Source of the DNA: Alphaproteobacteria bacterium
GTDB taxonomy: Bacteria; Pseudomonadota; Alphaproteobacteria; SMXQ01
DNA: 64,000 nucleotides
Direction: 5' to 3'
Assembly: GCA_009380075.1 (NCBI GenBank)
Contig: WHSO01000005.1
Span: 1 to 64,000, forward strand
Part shown: positions 29,856 to 39,877 of the stretch, in pieces
Layout of the letters: each line of letters opens with the position of its first letter
Numbering within the stretch: the stretch's first letter is position 1
Notes under the pieces: generated by a model
What the model saw: only the letters and a program-made list of their open reading frames with translations
Databases searched by the model: none
Told to the model about the DNA's origin: nothing
Position numbers and translations under genes: made by a program

Positions 29856-31124
29856 GTGAGCGATCCCCCCATATCGGGCGAGCCTCAGGTGCAAGGTGAA
29901 GATCGGCCTCTGACCGGAACGGTCGCGCTGCGCAACCGTGATTTCCGGCTCTTTTTCTTCGGCAAGGCATTCGCGGCCATCGGGCAGCACATGGTGACGG
30001 TGGCCATCGGCTATCAGGTGTACGACCGCACCGGCGATCCGATGGATCTGGCCTACATCGGCCTGGCGACATTTGCGCCGGCCTTCGGTTTCGCCCTGTT
30101 TACCGGTTACGTCTCGGACCTGTTCGATCGCCGCCTCGTACTGTCGTACTGCTACGGCGTGATGATGACGGCGGCGGTATTGCTGTTCATCTTTACCGTT
30201 CACGGCGGTGCCGACGTCTGGCCGGCGTTCGTGATCATGTCCCTGATGGGGACGGGGCGGGCGTTCTACCAGCCGGCGTCCAATGCGCTGGTGCCCAATC
30301 TCGTGCCCGCCGTGGAGTTTCCCAACGCGGTCGCCTGGAACACCGGCGCCAACAAGGTCTCGCAGATGCTCGGGCCGGCACTTGGCGGAGGCCTTTACCT
30401 GATCGGGCCGGAGGTGGTCTACGCCACAGCAGCGGCCGCGTGCGTCGTCGGTATCGCGTCCACGGCGATGATCCGCACGCGTACCCATCGCACCGGCAAG
30501 GAACCGACCACCCTCAAGATTCTGTTGGCCGGCCTCAGCTACGTCTACCACAAGAAGATCATTTTCGGCGCCATCACCCTCGACCTGTTCGTCGTGATCC
30601 TGGGGGGCGTCACGGCGCTGCTGCCGGTCTTCGCCAAGGACATCCTCGAGGTCGGGCCGTCGGGTGCCGGCTTGCTGCGTTCGGCGGCCGCGTTCGGCGC
30701 TGTCCTGAGTGCCGCCCTTCTGACCCAGATCGCGATGACCCGCGGCGTCGGAAAGATCCTCTTCGTCATGGTGTTCATTTTCGGCTTCGCCACGATCCTG
30801 TTCGGGCTCTCCCAGTGGTTCTGGCTGTCGATGGCGGCGATGACGATTATCGGCGCAGCCGACATGGTCAGCGTCTATATCCGCTCCACGCTGCTGCAGA
30901 TCGCCACTCCTGACGACATGCGCGGGCGGGTCAGCGCGGTCAACTCGGTGTTCACCGGGGCATCCAACGAAATCGGCGAATTCCGCGCCGGGACGATGGC
31001 GGCCCTGATCGGCACGATCCCGGCGGTCCTGTTCGGCGGCATCGGTTCGGTTATCGTCGCCGCCGTATGCTGGAAGCTGTTCCCGGTGCTGGTGCGGGTC
31101 GAGCGCATGGACCGTAATATGTAG
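29856..31124 (+). CDS. MFS transporter (EntS-like)
   Basis: 12-TM; NRDFRLFFFGKAFAAIGQHMVTVAIGYQVYDRTGDP...PASNALVPNLVPAVEFPNAVAWNTGANKVSQMLGPALGGGLY. Confidence 0.88.
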   Translation: MSDPPISGEPQVQGEDRPLTGTVALRNRDFRLFFFGKAFAAIGQHMVTVAIGYQVYDRTGDPMDLAYIGLATFAPAFGFALFTGYVSDLFDRRLVLSYCYGVMMTAAVLLFIFTVHGGADVWPAFVIMSLMGTGRAFYQPASNALVPNLVPAVEFPNAVAWNTGANKVSQMLGPALGGGLYLIGPEVVYATAAAACVVGIASTAMIRTRTHRTGKEPTTLKILLAGLSYVYHKKIIFGAITLDLFVVILGGVTALLPVFAKDILEVGPSGAGLLRSAAAFGAVLSAALLTQIAMTRGVGKILFVMVFIFGFATILFGLSQWFWLSMAAMTIIGAADMVSVYIRSTLLQIATPDDMRGRVSAVNSVFTGASNEIGEFRAGTMAALIGTIPAVLFGGIGSVIVAAVCWKLFPVLVRVERMDRNM

Positions 31125-31216
31125 GGACGCGGCAGGGTTCCGGCACTGGCTCGCCCGGTGGCGGCGGTCTATTCTGCCCGTTTCCCGGCGATGTGCCGCC
31201 GCGATTTCAGGACGCC

Positions 31217-32809
31217 ATGGCCGAGTCCCGGACATCTTTCGCCGCACCAAGTGCCAAGACAACGGTGCGCGACCTCATGACCGTCGTCGCCGTGCTCGGC
31301 GCCGTTACGGTGCTGCGCCTCGTCGCGCTGGCCTACTACCGGCTCGACCTCTACCCCGACGAGGCGCAGTACTGGTCGTGGTCGCGCGACCTGGCCTGGG
31401 GGTATTTCTCCAAGCCGCCCGTCATCGCCTGGCTGATCGCCGCCAGCACCGCCGTCTGCGGCGCCGGCGAGGGCTGCATCAAGGCGTCGATCCCGCTCCT
31501 CTATTTTGCCACGTCCCTGCTGATCTACGGGATCGGCCGCCGGCTCTACGGCGGGACCATCGGATTTTTCGCCGCACTTGCGTTCATCACGCTGCCCGGC
31601 GTGAGCTACTCCGCCGTCATCGCATCGACGGACCCGCCGCTTTTCGCGTGCTGGGCGCTCGCGACCTATGCGCTGGTGCGCCTGGCCCAGGGGGAAGCGC
31701 GTCGCTTGGTCTGGTGGGTCGTGCTTGGCGCGGCCATCGGTCTCGGCCTCCTGTCCAAATACGCCATGGCGTTCTTCATCGTCGGCCTGGCGCTCTGGAT
31801 CGCCTGCGACGGCGAGGCGCGCCGCCGCCTGGCGCTCCCGGAAACGGCTGGCTGGCGCCGGCTCGGCCTTGGCCTTGCCATTGCCGGCGCGATCTACCTG
31901 CCCAATCTCGTCTGGAACATCCGGTCGCAGTTCGTCACCTTCGCCCACACCGGCGGCAACGCCAACCTCCGCGGCGACCTGTTCCATCCCGATCACCTGC
32001 TCGACTTCGTCGCTTCGCAGTTCGGCGTCTTCGGGCCGGTGCTGTTCGCCGTCCTCCTGTTTGTGATCCTCCGCCCCACGCGCTGGCGGGCCGACTGGCG
32101 GACCCGCCTGTTCGCCGCCCTGATCTTGCCGATGCTGGTGTCGATCGCCGTGCTCGCGCTCCTGTCGCGGGCCAACGCCAACTGGGCGGCGCCTGTCTAC
32201 GTCGCCGGCACGGTATGGGTCACCGCCGTCCTGATTGAGGGCGGCCGGCGCTGGCTCGCGGTGGCCTCCCTGGCACTGCATGTCGCGGTCGCCGCGGCGG
32301 TGGGTGTCTTGCCCGTCCTGCGCGACGGGCCCGGTACCTACGCAGGCCTGCGCTTTCCGCGCGGCCTCGACCCCTTCCTCCACTACGACGGGTGGCAGGA
32401 GGTCGGCGCGCGTCTTTCGGCGATCCGGGCGCGATTCCCAAGCGTGCCGCTACTGGTCGATGACCGCAAGCTATTGGCGGAGTTGCTCTACTACGTCCGG
32501 CCCTGGCCTGAGGATATCTACTCCTGGCGGCGCGACGGTCGGATCGGCGATCATTTCGACCTGACCCGTCCCATGCCGGAATCGCCGGGGGGCGACTACC
32601 TGTTCGTGACCGACTACGACGATCCCCGCTATATCCTGCGCCATTTCCGCGATTTTGCCATGATCGATGCGGTTTCGGTGCCCATTGCCGCCCGCCGGGA
32701 TCTTCGCGTCTGGGTGTTTCACGTGCGCGGATTTCTCGGCTATAAGGCACCGCGCATGTTCTATGACGACAACCCGCTGGAGACCCGCAAAGGGCAGGCC
32801 GAAAGATGA
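31217..32809 (+). CDS. GT39-family membrane glycosyltransferase (ArnT/PMT-like)
   Basis: LRLVALAYYRLDLYPDEAQYWSWSRDLAWGYFSKPPVIAW (DE catalytic loop) and multi-TM region. Confidence 0.85.
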   Translation: MAESRTSFAAPSAKTTVRDLMTVVAVLGAVTVLRLVALAYYRLDLYPDEAQYWSWSRDLAWGYFSKPPVIAWLIAASTAVCGAGEGCIKASIPLLYFATSLLIYGIGRRLYGGTIGFFAALAFITLPGVSYSAVIASTDPPLFACWALATYALVRLAQGEARRLVWWVVLGAAIGLGLLSKYAMAFFIVGLALWIACDGEARRRLALPETAGWRRLGLGLAIAGAIYLPNLVWNIRSQFVTFAHTGGNANLRGDLFHPDHLLDFVASQFGVFGPVLFAVLLFVILRPTRWRADWRTRLFAALILPMLVSIAVLALLSRANANWAAPVYVAGTVWVTAVLIEGGRRWLAVASLALHVAVAAAVGVLPVLRDGPGTYAGLRFPRGLDPFLHYDGWQEVGARLSAIRARFPSVPLLVDDRKLLAELLYYVRPWPEDIYSWRRDGRIGDHFDLTRPMPESPGGDYLFVTDYDDPRYILRHFRDFAMIDAVSVPIAARRDLRVWVFHVRGFLGYKAPRMFYDDNPLETRKGQAER

Positions 32810-34869
32810 GCCAGTACCGTATCACCGTCGACACCGGCGGCACCTTCACCGACGTGGTCTACTTCCGCGAAGATAAACGCGAAATCTCCATCCACAAACT
32901 GCCGTCGACGCCCCATGACCCGTCGCAGGCGATCGTCGCCGGGGTGCAGCACCTGCTCGACCAGGGGGTGAAGCCGGGAGACATCAAATATTTCTGTCAC
33001 GGCACGACGGTCGGCACCAACGCGTTGCTGGAAGGGAAGGGCGCGCGCACCGGCTTGTTGGTCACGGAGGGATTCCGGGGCATCTACGAAGTCGGCGAAC
33101 AATCCACGCCCCACGGGCCATCGGTGTTCGATATCGAGTACGAGAAGCCCAAGCTGCTCGCGCCCGAAAGCCTGACCGGCGAAGTGAGGGAGCGCGTCGA
33201 TTTCCAGGGCCGCGTGCTGACGCCGCTGGACGAAGGGGCGCTGCGCGCGACGGTGCGGGGCCTGCACGCGAAGAAGGTCGAATCGGTCGCGGTCTGCCTG
33301 CTGTTCTCGTTCCTGTACCCGGCGCACGAGAAGCGGGTCGCCGAGATCATCCAGGAGGAAGCGCCGGGCGTCAGTGTGTCCCTGTCGTCGGACGTGCTGC
33401 CGCAGATCCGCGAGTTCTTCCGGCTGTCGACCACGGTGATCAACGCCTGTCTGCAGCCGATCCTGGAACGCTATGTCCATCACCTGGAGCGCCAGCTCGA
33501 TTCCGCCGGCGTGCGCACGGGCAAGCGCTATATCATGCAATCCAACGGCGGCTCCGCCACCTTCGCCGCCGCCGCCCGCAAGGCAGTGGCGACCGTGCTG
33601 TCGGGCCCTGCGGGCGGCGTCACCGCGGGCGTAAATCTTGCCCGCGACGCGAAGGAACCCAACCTGATAACCTTCGACATGGGCGGCACCAGTTGCGACG
33701 TGGCGCTGATCCGCGACGGGCAGGCGTCCAACGCCAACCGTATCGAGGTCGACGGCCGCGTCATCGCCGTGCCGATGATGGACATCAATACCGTTTCGGC
33801 GGGCGGCGGGACGATCGCCCGCGTCGATACCGTGGGCCAGCTCCAGGTCGGTCCCGATTCCGCCGGCGCCGTGCCCGGGCCCGCCTGCTACGGCAAGGGC
33901 GGCACGCTGCCCACCGTGACTGACGCCAACCTCGCACTCGGCTATCTCGGCGAGGGCAATTTTCTGGGCGGGCGCATGCGCCTCGACACCGCCCTCGCCC
34001 GCAAGGCGCTTCAGGACAACGTCGCCGGCCCCCTCGGCATGAGCGTCGAAGCGGCGGCCGAGGGCATCGTCCGCATCATCAACGTCAAGATGGAAGAAGC
34101 GATCAAGGCGATCTCGACCATGCGCGGCTACGACCTGCGCGATTTCATGCTGGTCGCTTTCGGCGGCGCGGGGCCGCTGCACGCGGGGCAGATGGCGCGC
34201 GACCTCGGCATGCGCGGCGTGCTGGTGCCGCTCTATCCTGGTGTCAATTCCGCGATCGGGCTGCTGCAGGCCGACGTGCGCCACGACTACGCGGCCTCGC
34301 GCCTTACGCTGCTGTCGGAGGTCGGTCCCGGCGAGGTGTCGAGCCGCCTCGGCGTCCTGGCGGATCAGGCGCGGGCCGAGCTGCGGGCCGAGGGATTCAA
34401 GGCATCCGAGATCGCCCTCGAATACGGGATCGACATGCGCTACGCCGGCCAGGGCTACGAGCTGACGGTTCCCCTCGATTCCGCCAGGGTCACAGGGAAG
34501 GTCCTTGCCGCCATGCGCGCGCTGTTCGATGCTACCCACAGGCAGTTGTTCGGCCACAGCGCGCCGGACGAACCGGTGGAAGCGGTCACCTACCGGGTGA
34601 CCGGCGTCGGCAGGCTGCCGGAGGTCCGCATGCCGACCTTCCGCAAGCAGGGCCAGAAGCTGAAGGATGCCCGCCTCGGTACCCGCCGCGCGCGCTTCGA
34701 CGGCGAAACCGGCGATGTCGCCGTGTACCAGCGCGAGCGCCTCGACGTCGGCCACAGGGTCAAGGGGCCGGCGGTTATCGAGCAGCTCGATTCGACCATC
34801 GTCCTCCACCCCGGACAGGTGGCCGAGGTCGACCGGTTCCGAAACCTCCATATCACCGAAGGGAAGTGA
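32806..34869 (+). CDS. Hydantoinase/oxoprolinase family protein, subunit A
   Basis: ITVDTGGTFTDVVYF...CHGTTVGTNALLEGKGARTGLLVTEGFRG...FDMGGTSCDVALI. Confidence 0.95.
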   Translation: MSQYRITVDTGGTFTDVVYFREDKREISIHKLPSTPHDPSQAIVAGVQHLLDQGVKPGDIKYFCHGTTVGTNALLEGKGARTGLLVTEGFRGIYEVGEQSTPHGPSVFDIEYEKPKLLAPESLTGEVRERVDFQGRVLTPLDEGALRATVRGLHAKKVESVAVCLLFSFLYPAHEKRVAEIIQEEAPGVSVSLSSDVLPQIREFFRLSTTVINACLQPILERYVHHLERQLDSAGVRTGKRYIMQSNGGSATFAAAARKAVATVLSGPAGGVTAGVNLARDAKEPNLITFDMGGTSCDVALIRDGQASNANRIEVDGRVIAVPMMDINTVSAGGGTIARVDTVGQLQVGPDSAGAVPGPACYGKGGTLPTVTDANLALGYLGEGNFLGGRMRLDTALARKALQDNVAGPLGMSVEAAAEGIVRIINVKMEEAIKAISTMRGYDLRDFMLVAFGGAGPLHAGQMARDLGMRGVLVPLYPGVNSAIGLLQADVRHDYAASRLTLLSEVGPGEVSSRLGVLADQARAELRAEGFKASEIALEYGIDMRYAGQGYELTVPLDSARVTGKVLAAMRALFDATHRQLFGHSAPDEPVEAVTYRVTGVGRLPEVRMPTFRKQGQKLKDARLGTRRARFDGETGDVAVYQRERLDVGHRVKGPAVIEQLDSTIVLHPGQVAEVDRFRNLHITEGK

Positions 34870-34870
34870 C

Positions 34871-36691
34871 ATGGCACGGCTCACTCCATCACGGTCTTCT
34901 TCATCCCGGCGGGGTCGCAAGGCGCCCGCGCGACGATCCGTGAAAACGGCCCCGGCGCGCCGCCGCGACCACATCGACCCGGTGACCTTCCAGGTCATCA
35001 AGGCGTCCCTCGTCGGCATCGTCCGTGAAATGCAGAACTGCCTGTTCCGGACCGGGTTCTCCACCATCATCCGCGAGAGTCAGGATGCATCCTGCGCCCT
35101 GATGAACGCGAGCGGTGACGTCGTCGCCCAGCATGTCGTGCTGCCGCTCCACATCGGTGCCTTTCCCCATTGCACGGCGGCGGTGATCCGCGATTACGGC
35201 CACGATCTCGCGCCGGGGGATGCCTTCCTCATCAATCATACCTACGAAGGCGGCAGTCCCCACGCGCCCGACATGGCGGTGATCACGCCGATCTTCGTGG
35301 GCAAGCGGCTCATCGGCTTCTGCGGCAATATCGCCCACAAGCCCGACCTCGGCGGGCCGGTGCCCGGGAGCTGCTTCGCGCTGGCCAAGGAGATTTTCGC
35401 CGAGGGTCTGCATCTTCCGGCCGTGCGATGCGAGCAGGATTTCAGGCCCCTGCGCGAGGTCGCGCGCATCATCGGCGCCAATTCCCGTACCCCCGAAATG
35501 GTGCTGGGCGACATCCGCGGCCAGATCGGGGCGGACCGCCTGGGCGAGCGGCGGGTCGCCGAGCTCATCGGCAAGTACGGCGACAATCAGGTGCTGGCCA
35601 GTTTCGACGAGTTGATGCGGGTCTCCGAAGGCATCCTGCGCGCCGCCATCGCCAGGTGGAAGGACGGCCGCTTCGAGGCGGAACGCTTCGTCGACAACGA
35701 CGGCATCGACCTCGACAAGCCGATCCGCGTCCATGTCGTCGTTGAGAAGAAGGACGACCGCATCTCGTTCGATTTCTCGGACTCCAACGACCAGACGCGC
35801 GGGCCCGCCAACATTCGCCCGCCGCTGGTGCAGGCGGCGATGGTCTATACCCTCATCACCCAGGTGGATCCGAGCATCACCATCAACTCCGGTCTCCTTC
35901 GGGTGGCGGAGATCAAGTTGCGCGAGGGCAGCGTCGTCAATCCGATCTTTCCGGCGCCGGTCAACACCTACATGCCGACCGTGACGGCGGTCACCGAAGC
36001 AACCGTCGAGGCGATGAGCAACATCGTTCCCGGCCGGGCCCGCGCCGACGGCTGCGGCTCGCGCTCGATCATCATCGGCGGCCGCTCGACCCGCTCCGGC
36101 AAGGGCTACGTGCAGTATGAGATCGTCGGCGGTGGCACCGGCGGGCGGGCGATGAAGGACGGCGTCTCGGGCGCCTGCTCGCACCAGTCGAACGCCCGCG
36201 TCGCTCCGATCGAAATCATCGAGTCCGAGTTTCCGACGCGCCTGCGCCGGTTCGAGCTGATCCGCGATTCGGGCGGCGCCGGCGAAAACCGCGGCGGCCT
36301 CGGCGTGCTGCGTGAATATGAAAACCTGGGGGAGGCGCGGTTCTCGATCCGCTCCAACAAGCATTTCATTCCGCCGCGCGGTGTGGCGTCCGGCAATGAC
36401 GGGCGGTGCGGGCGGCTCACGGTCCATCCGGGCGAGGCGGAGGAGAAGATCCTGCCGTCGCGCTATTCCGACTACCCGCTCGCCGACGGCGACATCTTCT
36501 GCCTGGAAACGCCCGGCGGTGGCGGCTACGGCGATCCGAAGAAGCGCGCGCCCGAGCGCGTCGTCAACGACGTCAACGAAGGCTATGTGTCCGTGGCGGC
36601 GGCGCGGGAAATCTACGGTGTCGCCCTGGCGGAACGGGATGGTATTTTTGTGCTCGACGAAGCTGCGACCCGCACGCTTCGGAGAGCCTAA
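34871..36691 (+). CDS. Hydantoinase B/oxoprolinase family protein with basic N-terminal extension
   Basis: DPVTFQVIKASLVGIVREMQNCLFRTGFSTIIRESQDASCALMNASGDVVAQH...GGGGYGDP; ATG 34871 has a good ribosome-binding site (gggaagtgac). Confidence 0.95.
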   Translation: MARLTPSRSSSSRRGRKAPARRSVKTAPARRRDHIDPVTFQVIKASLVGIVREMQNCLFRTGFSTIIRESQDASCALMNASGDVVAQHVVLPLHIGAFPHCTAAVIRDYGHDLAPGDAFLINHTYEGGSPHAPDMAVITPIFVGKRLIGFCGNIAHKPDLGGPVPGSCFALAKEIFAEGLHLPAVRCEQDFRPLREVARIIGANSRTPEMVLGDIRGQIGADRLGERRVAELIGKYGDNQVLASFDELMRVSEGILRAAIARWKDGRFEAERFVDNDGIDLDKPIRVHVVVEKKDDRISFDFSDSNDQTRGPANIRPPLVQAAMVYTLITQVDPSITINSGLLRVAEIKLREGSVVNPIFPAPVNTYMPTVTAVTEATVEAMSNIVPGRARADGCGSRSIIIGGRSTRSGKGYVQYEIVGGGTGGRAMKDGVSGACSHQSNARVAPIEIIESEFPTRLRRFELIRDSGGAGENRGGLGVLREYENLGEARFSIRSNKHFIPPRGVASGNDGRCGRLTVHPGEAEEKILPSRYSDYPLADGDIFCLETPGGGGYGDPKKRAPERVVNDVNEGYVSVAAAREIYGVALAERDGIFVLDEAATRTLRRA

Positions 36692-38088
36692 GCCTTCGAG
36701 CCCAGCCCCAGCCGGAACGGCCAGGCACCCCTCGGGCGCGGCGTGTACCGGCCGGCGAGGGCCTCGGGAAGGTCGATGCCGGAGCGGGCGAAGATGCCGC
36801 GCATCCATACTGCGGCGGCGAAGCCGATCCAGGCGCCGAACACCACGTCGGAAACAAAGTGCTGGTACTCGGCCACCCGCGTGACGAGAACCGCCAGCGC
36901 TACCGCGAGGAAGGCCACCCGGAAGCGCGGCAGAATAAAGCCGAGTCCGACCATCATCGCGGTGATGGTATTGGCGTGGCCGGATGGAAAGGACATGAAC
37001 TTCGCGGTCAGGCTGAGCCAGTGGAAACCGGCATCGCCCGAGCTCAGGAAAACGCCGGGGCGGGCCCGCCCGAACAGAATCTTCAGCAGGATCCCGGCCA
37101 GTCCGGCCACCGCGGTCGCGGCGAACAGGTAGAGCGGCAGCATCGACCATGCCTTGAACTGCAGCTCGCGCGCCGTTCCCGGCGCCACCTTCGCTCCGAG
37201 CCACAGGGCGGCGAAACACAGGGCGAAAATGATGTACCAGCGCGTCGATTCGCCGACGTTGGCGACGCGCTCGAACCAGACATGAAGATCTGGCGGCGCC
37301 TTTGCGGCCCATCGGGCGACGGGCTCATCGATGAAGGCGACGCACAGGGTGGTGGCGGCGGCGACCCCCGCCAGAATCATCAAATGTCGCCGAAACGAAC
37401 GGGTCTGCATCAGTTCGGCCACAGCACGCGAAACCTCATCCCGGGCGATCAGCCAATGATGCAGCGTCCAGGCGACCCCGATGTTGATGAAGCCGGCGAA
37501 GACGATATCGGACAGCCAGTGCGATCCCTGGGCCATGCGGCCGAGCCCTATGATGGACCCGGCGGCGACGGCCGCAGCGACGGCGGCCCGGCGCCGGGTG
37601 CCCGGTGCCGCCAGAAGGGCGAAGGTGACAAGGAAAAACCCCACCGCGGCATGGCCTGAGACAAAGGCGCAATTGGCCGGACACTCCTTCGCTGGAATGA
37701 TCGCGGAACTGAACGCCTTGGGGCCGCCGAATTCGACGATCTGCGCCGGACGCGCGCGGCCCCAGTTTTCCTTGAGCAGGCCGTTGCTCAGGAGCCCCGG
37801 GCCGACGGCGAGCGACAGCGCCACGTAAACGATGACGGCGCGGCGCACGCGAAACCGCGCCAGTGCCGGTATGAGCCAGGGGAGGGTCGCGACGATGAGC
37901 CCCGCCACGGTCAGCCACGGGATGACCGGCACGGATTCGTAGATCGCGACGACGGGCCACCACTCCCTGAGCGGAAAATGCTTCGGCGGAACGTGAAAAA
38001 GGCGCGCGGTTTCGATGTCGAGGCCGGGGAACAGGACGAACACGAAGGCCGCCGCAACCGCCAGAGCCAGAAAGTAAGCTGGTTTCAT
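36688..38088 (-). CDS. Double-domain PAP2 (type 2 phosphatidic acid phosphatase) membrane phosphatase
   Basis: Two PAP2 motif sets in one ORF: KENWGRARP/FVSGHAAV/GRMAQGSHWLSD and KILFGRARP/FPSGHANT/TRVAEYQHFVSD. Confidence 0.88.
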   Translation of the reverse strand: MKPAYFLALAVAAAFVFVLFPGLDIETARLFHVPPKHFPLREWWPVVAIYESVPVIPWLTVAGLIVATLPWLIPALARFRVRRAVIVYVALSLAVGPGLLSNGLLKENWGRARPAQIVEFGGPKAFSSAIIPAKECPANCAFVSGHAAVGFFLVTFALLAAPGTRRRAAVAAAVAAGSIIGLGRMAQGSHWLSDIVFAGFINIGVAWTLHHWLIARDEVSRAVAELMQTRSFRRHLMILAGVAAATTLCVAFIDEPVARWAAKAPPDLHVWFERVANVGESTRWYIIFALCFAALWLGAKVAPGTARELQFKAWSMLPLYLFAATAVAGLAGILLKILFGRARPGVFLSSGDAGFHWLSLTAKFMSFPSGHANTITAMMVGLGFILPRFRVAFLAVALAVLVTRVAEYQHFVSDVVFGAWIGFAAAVWMRGIFARSGIDLPEALAGRYTPRPRGAWPFRLGLGSKA

Positions 38089-39749
38089 CGTCCTTCCGGT
38101 TTCGCCCGGTAAAGGGTGAGGCGCGTCAGGCGCCCGCGCGCCGTGTTGAAGCCGGATGCGGTTCCGAGCCGTTCCGCGGCGATCCCGAGGGCGGCGAGCG
38201 CGGCCGTGAACTTAGCCGTCTCGGCGCTCTCGATCAATGCCACTGCGCCGGGTCGGGAGGCCAGATGCCGCGCCGCGCCGGCGCCCCCGGTGAGCACGGT
38301 GTCCGTCCCCAGGGCGAAGACGATGCTGGGCTCTGCGTAGCCGGCGACCGCCACCGACGGCCCCGGCGTCAACCGGTGCCGGCTGACCAGATCGACCGCC
38401 GCCCGGGTCGGCCAGATCGGCAGCGCCGGCAGGGTCAGGGCAAACGTCACGCCGACGAAAGGCACGACGGCAAGGGCGGCGAGCCCGAGCGCCCCTGCAG
38501 GGCGCCTCCACCACGCCCAGACGCCTCCTGCCAGCGCCGCCACCGCCAGTGCCACGGCGGCGATCCAGGTGCCGGGCGGCAGGCGCAGGCTGAGATAGGA
38601 GAGAAGGGTCGGCAGGGCGGCTGCGAGTGCGATGCCGACGACGGCGCTCAGGGTGATCCAGGTACGCGCGCCCCAGCGTCTCAGGCGATCCGTGAAGGAT
38701 TCCGCTGTCGCGGCGAGCCCGATCAGCAGCGCGAGAGCGGGATACAGCGGCAGTACATAGTGGGCGAGCTTGGTCGGCACCGCTTCGAACATGAGCCAGG
38801 CGGGCACGGCCCAGGCCAGGGCAAAGCGGACCACGGCAGCCTCGCGGTTCATCCAGGCCCAGGCCAGCGCCGGCGCCAGAAGGATCGAGGCGGGGAAGAA
38901 GGTGATGGCCGCCAGCGCCAGGTACATGCCGGGTGGGCCGCCGTGGGATTCGTGCGCGCCCACCAGCTTGGGCAGCAGGTCGCCGGTGAACGCGGCCGCG
39001 ACGAAATTGCTGTCCCCCAGACTGGAAAGAATGAACCACGGCGCGGCGATGGCCACGGCGAGCAGGCATCCCCACAGCGGGTGCAGCGCCGCGCGAAACC
39101 GTCGATTGCTGCCGGTGCCGCGATCGGCGATCAGCAGCGCGGCGATGGTCAGCCCGGCGATCAGCGGTGCCACCGGTCCCTTGATCAGGATTCCGGTGCC
39201 GAGAGCGCCCCAGAACAGGGCGGCGAGCCACGGGGCCGTTGCCTGCTCCGCACGTGCCGCCGTGTAAAGGCGCAGGAGCGTGCCCTGGGCCGCGACCACG
39301 AGGGCGAGCAGGATCGCATCGGTCTTGGCGATATGGGCCTCGACCGCGAGCAGCAGGCAGGACGCCAGCGCCAGCGCGGCAAGGAACGCCGCTTCGACGC
39401 CGGCGACCGGCCGGGCGAGCGCGAACAGCAGCAGCACCGCACCGATGGCGCCGAGGACCGACACCAGCCGGTAGGCCCAGATGGCGCCGGTATCGCCGCC
39501 GGCGAACGCCTGGATCGCGGCCGCCTGGAGCCAGTAGATGCCCGCCGGCTTCTTGTCGCGGGACTGGTCCTGAAAGCGGATATGGACGAAATCCCCGCTT
39601 TCCATCATCTGCCGGGTGGCCTGGGCGAAGCGGGCCTCGTCGCGGTCGGTCACCGGAAGGGCGTGGATTCCCGGGAGATAGAGGGCGAGGCCCAGAAGAA
39701 AGAGCAGGACGAGGGCGCGGGGTCCCCGGATGGTGCGCGGCAGGGTCAT
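38085..39749 (-). CDS. GT39-family glycosyltransferase (ArnT-like)
   Basis: GIHALPVTDRDEARFAQATRQMMESGDFVHIRFQDQSRDKKPAGIYWLQAAA; multi-TM; overlaps the PAP2 gene by 4 bp. Confidence 0.9.
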   Translation of the reverse strand: MTLPRTIRGPRALVLLFLLGLALYLPGIHALPVTDRDEARFAQATRQMMESGDFVHIRFQDQSRDKKPAGIYWLQAAAIQAFAGGDTGAIWAYRLVSVLGAIGAVLLLFALARPVAGVEAAFLAALALASCLLLAVEAHIAKTDAILLALVVAAQGTLLRLYTAARAEQATAPWLAALFWGALGTGILIKGPVAPLIAGLTIAALLIADRGTGSNRRFRAALHPLWGCLLAVAIAAPWFILSSLGDSNFVAAAFTGDLLPKLVGAHESHGGPPGMYLALAAITFFPASILLAPALAWAWMNREAAVVRFALAWAVPAWLMFEAVPTKLAHYVLPLYPALALLIGLAATAESFTDRLRRWGARTWITLSAVVGIALAAALPTLLSYLSLRLPPGTWIAAVALAVAALAGGVWAWWRRPAGALGLAALAVVPFVGVTFALTLPALPIWPTRAAVDLVSRHRLTPGPSVAVAGYAEPSIVFALGTDTVLTGGAGAARHLASRPGAVALIESAETAKFTAALAALGIAAERLGTASGFNTARGRLTRLTLYRAKPEGR

Positions 39750-39877
39750 GATCGACGTGGGCTTCCCTTCCCGGGCCTTGGTTTCCGGGGTTCCGGAGGA
39801 GTGTATCAACAAACGCCTTGGACAAGAATCGCCCCGTTCTGTAAAACCCGAGCAAACCGGACACCCCGCGGAAAGAG

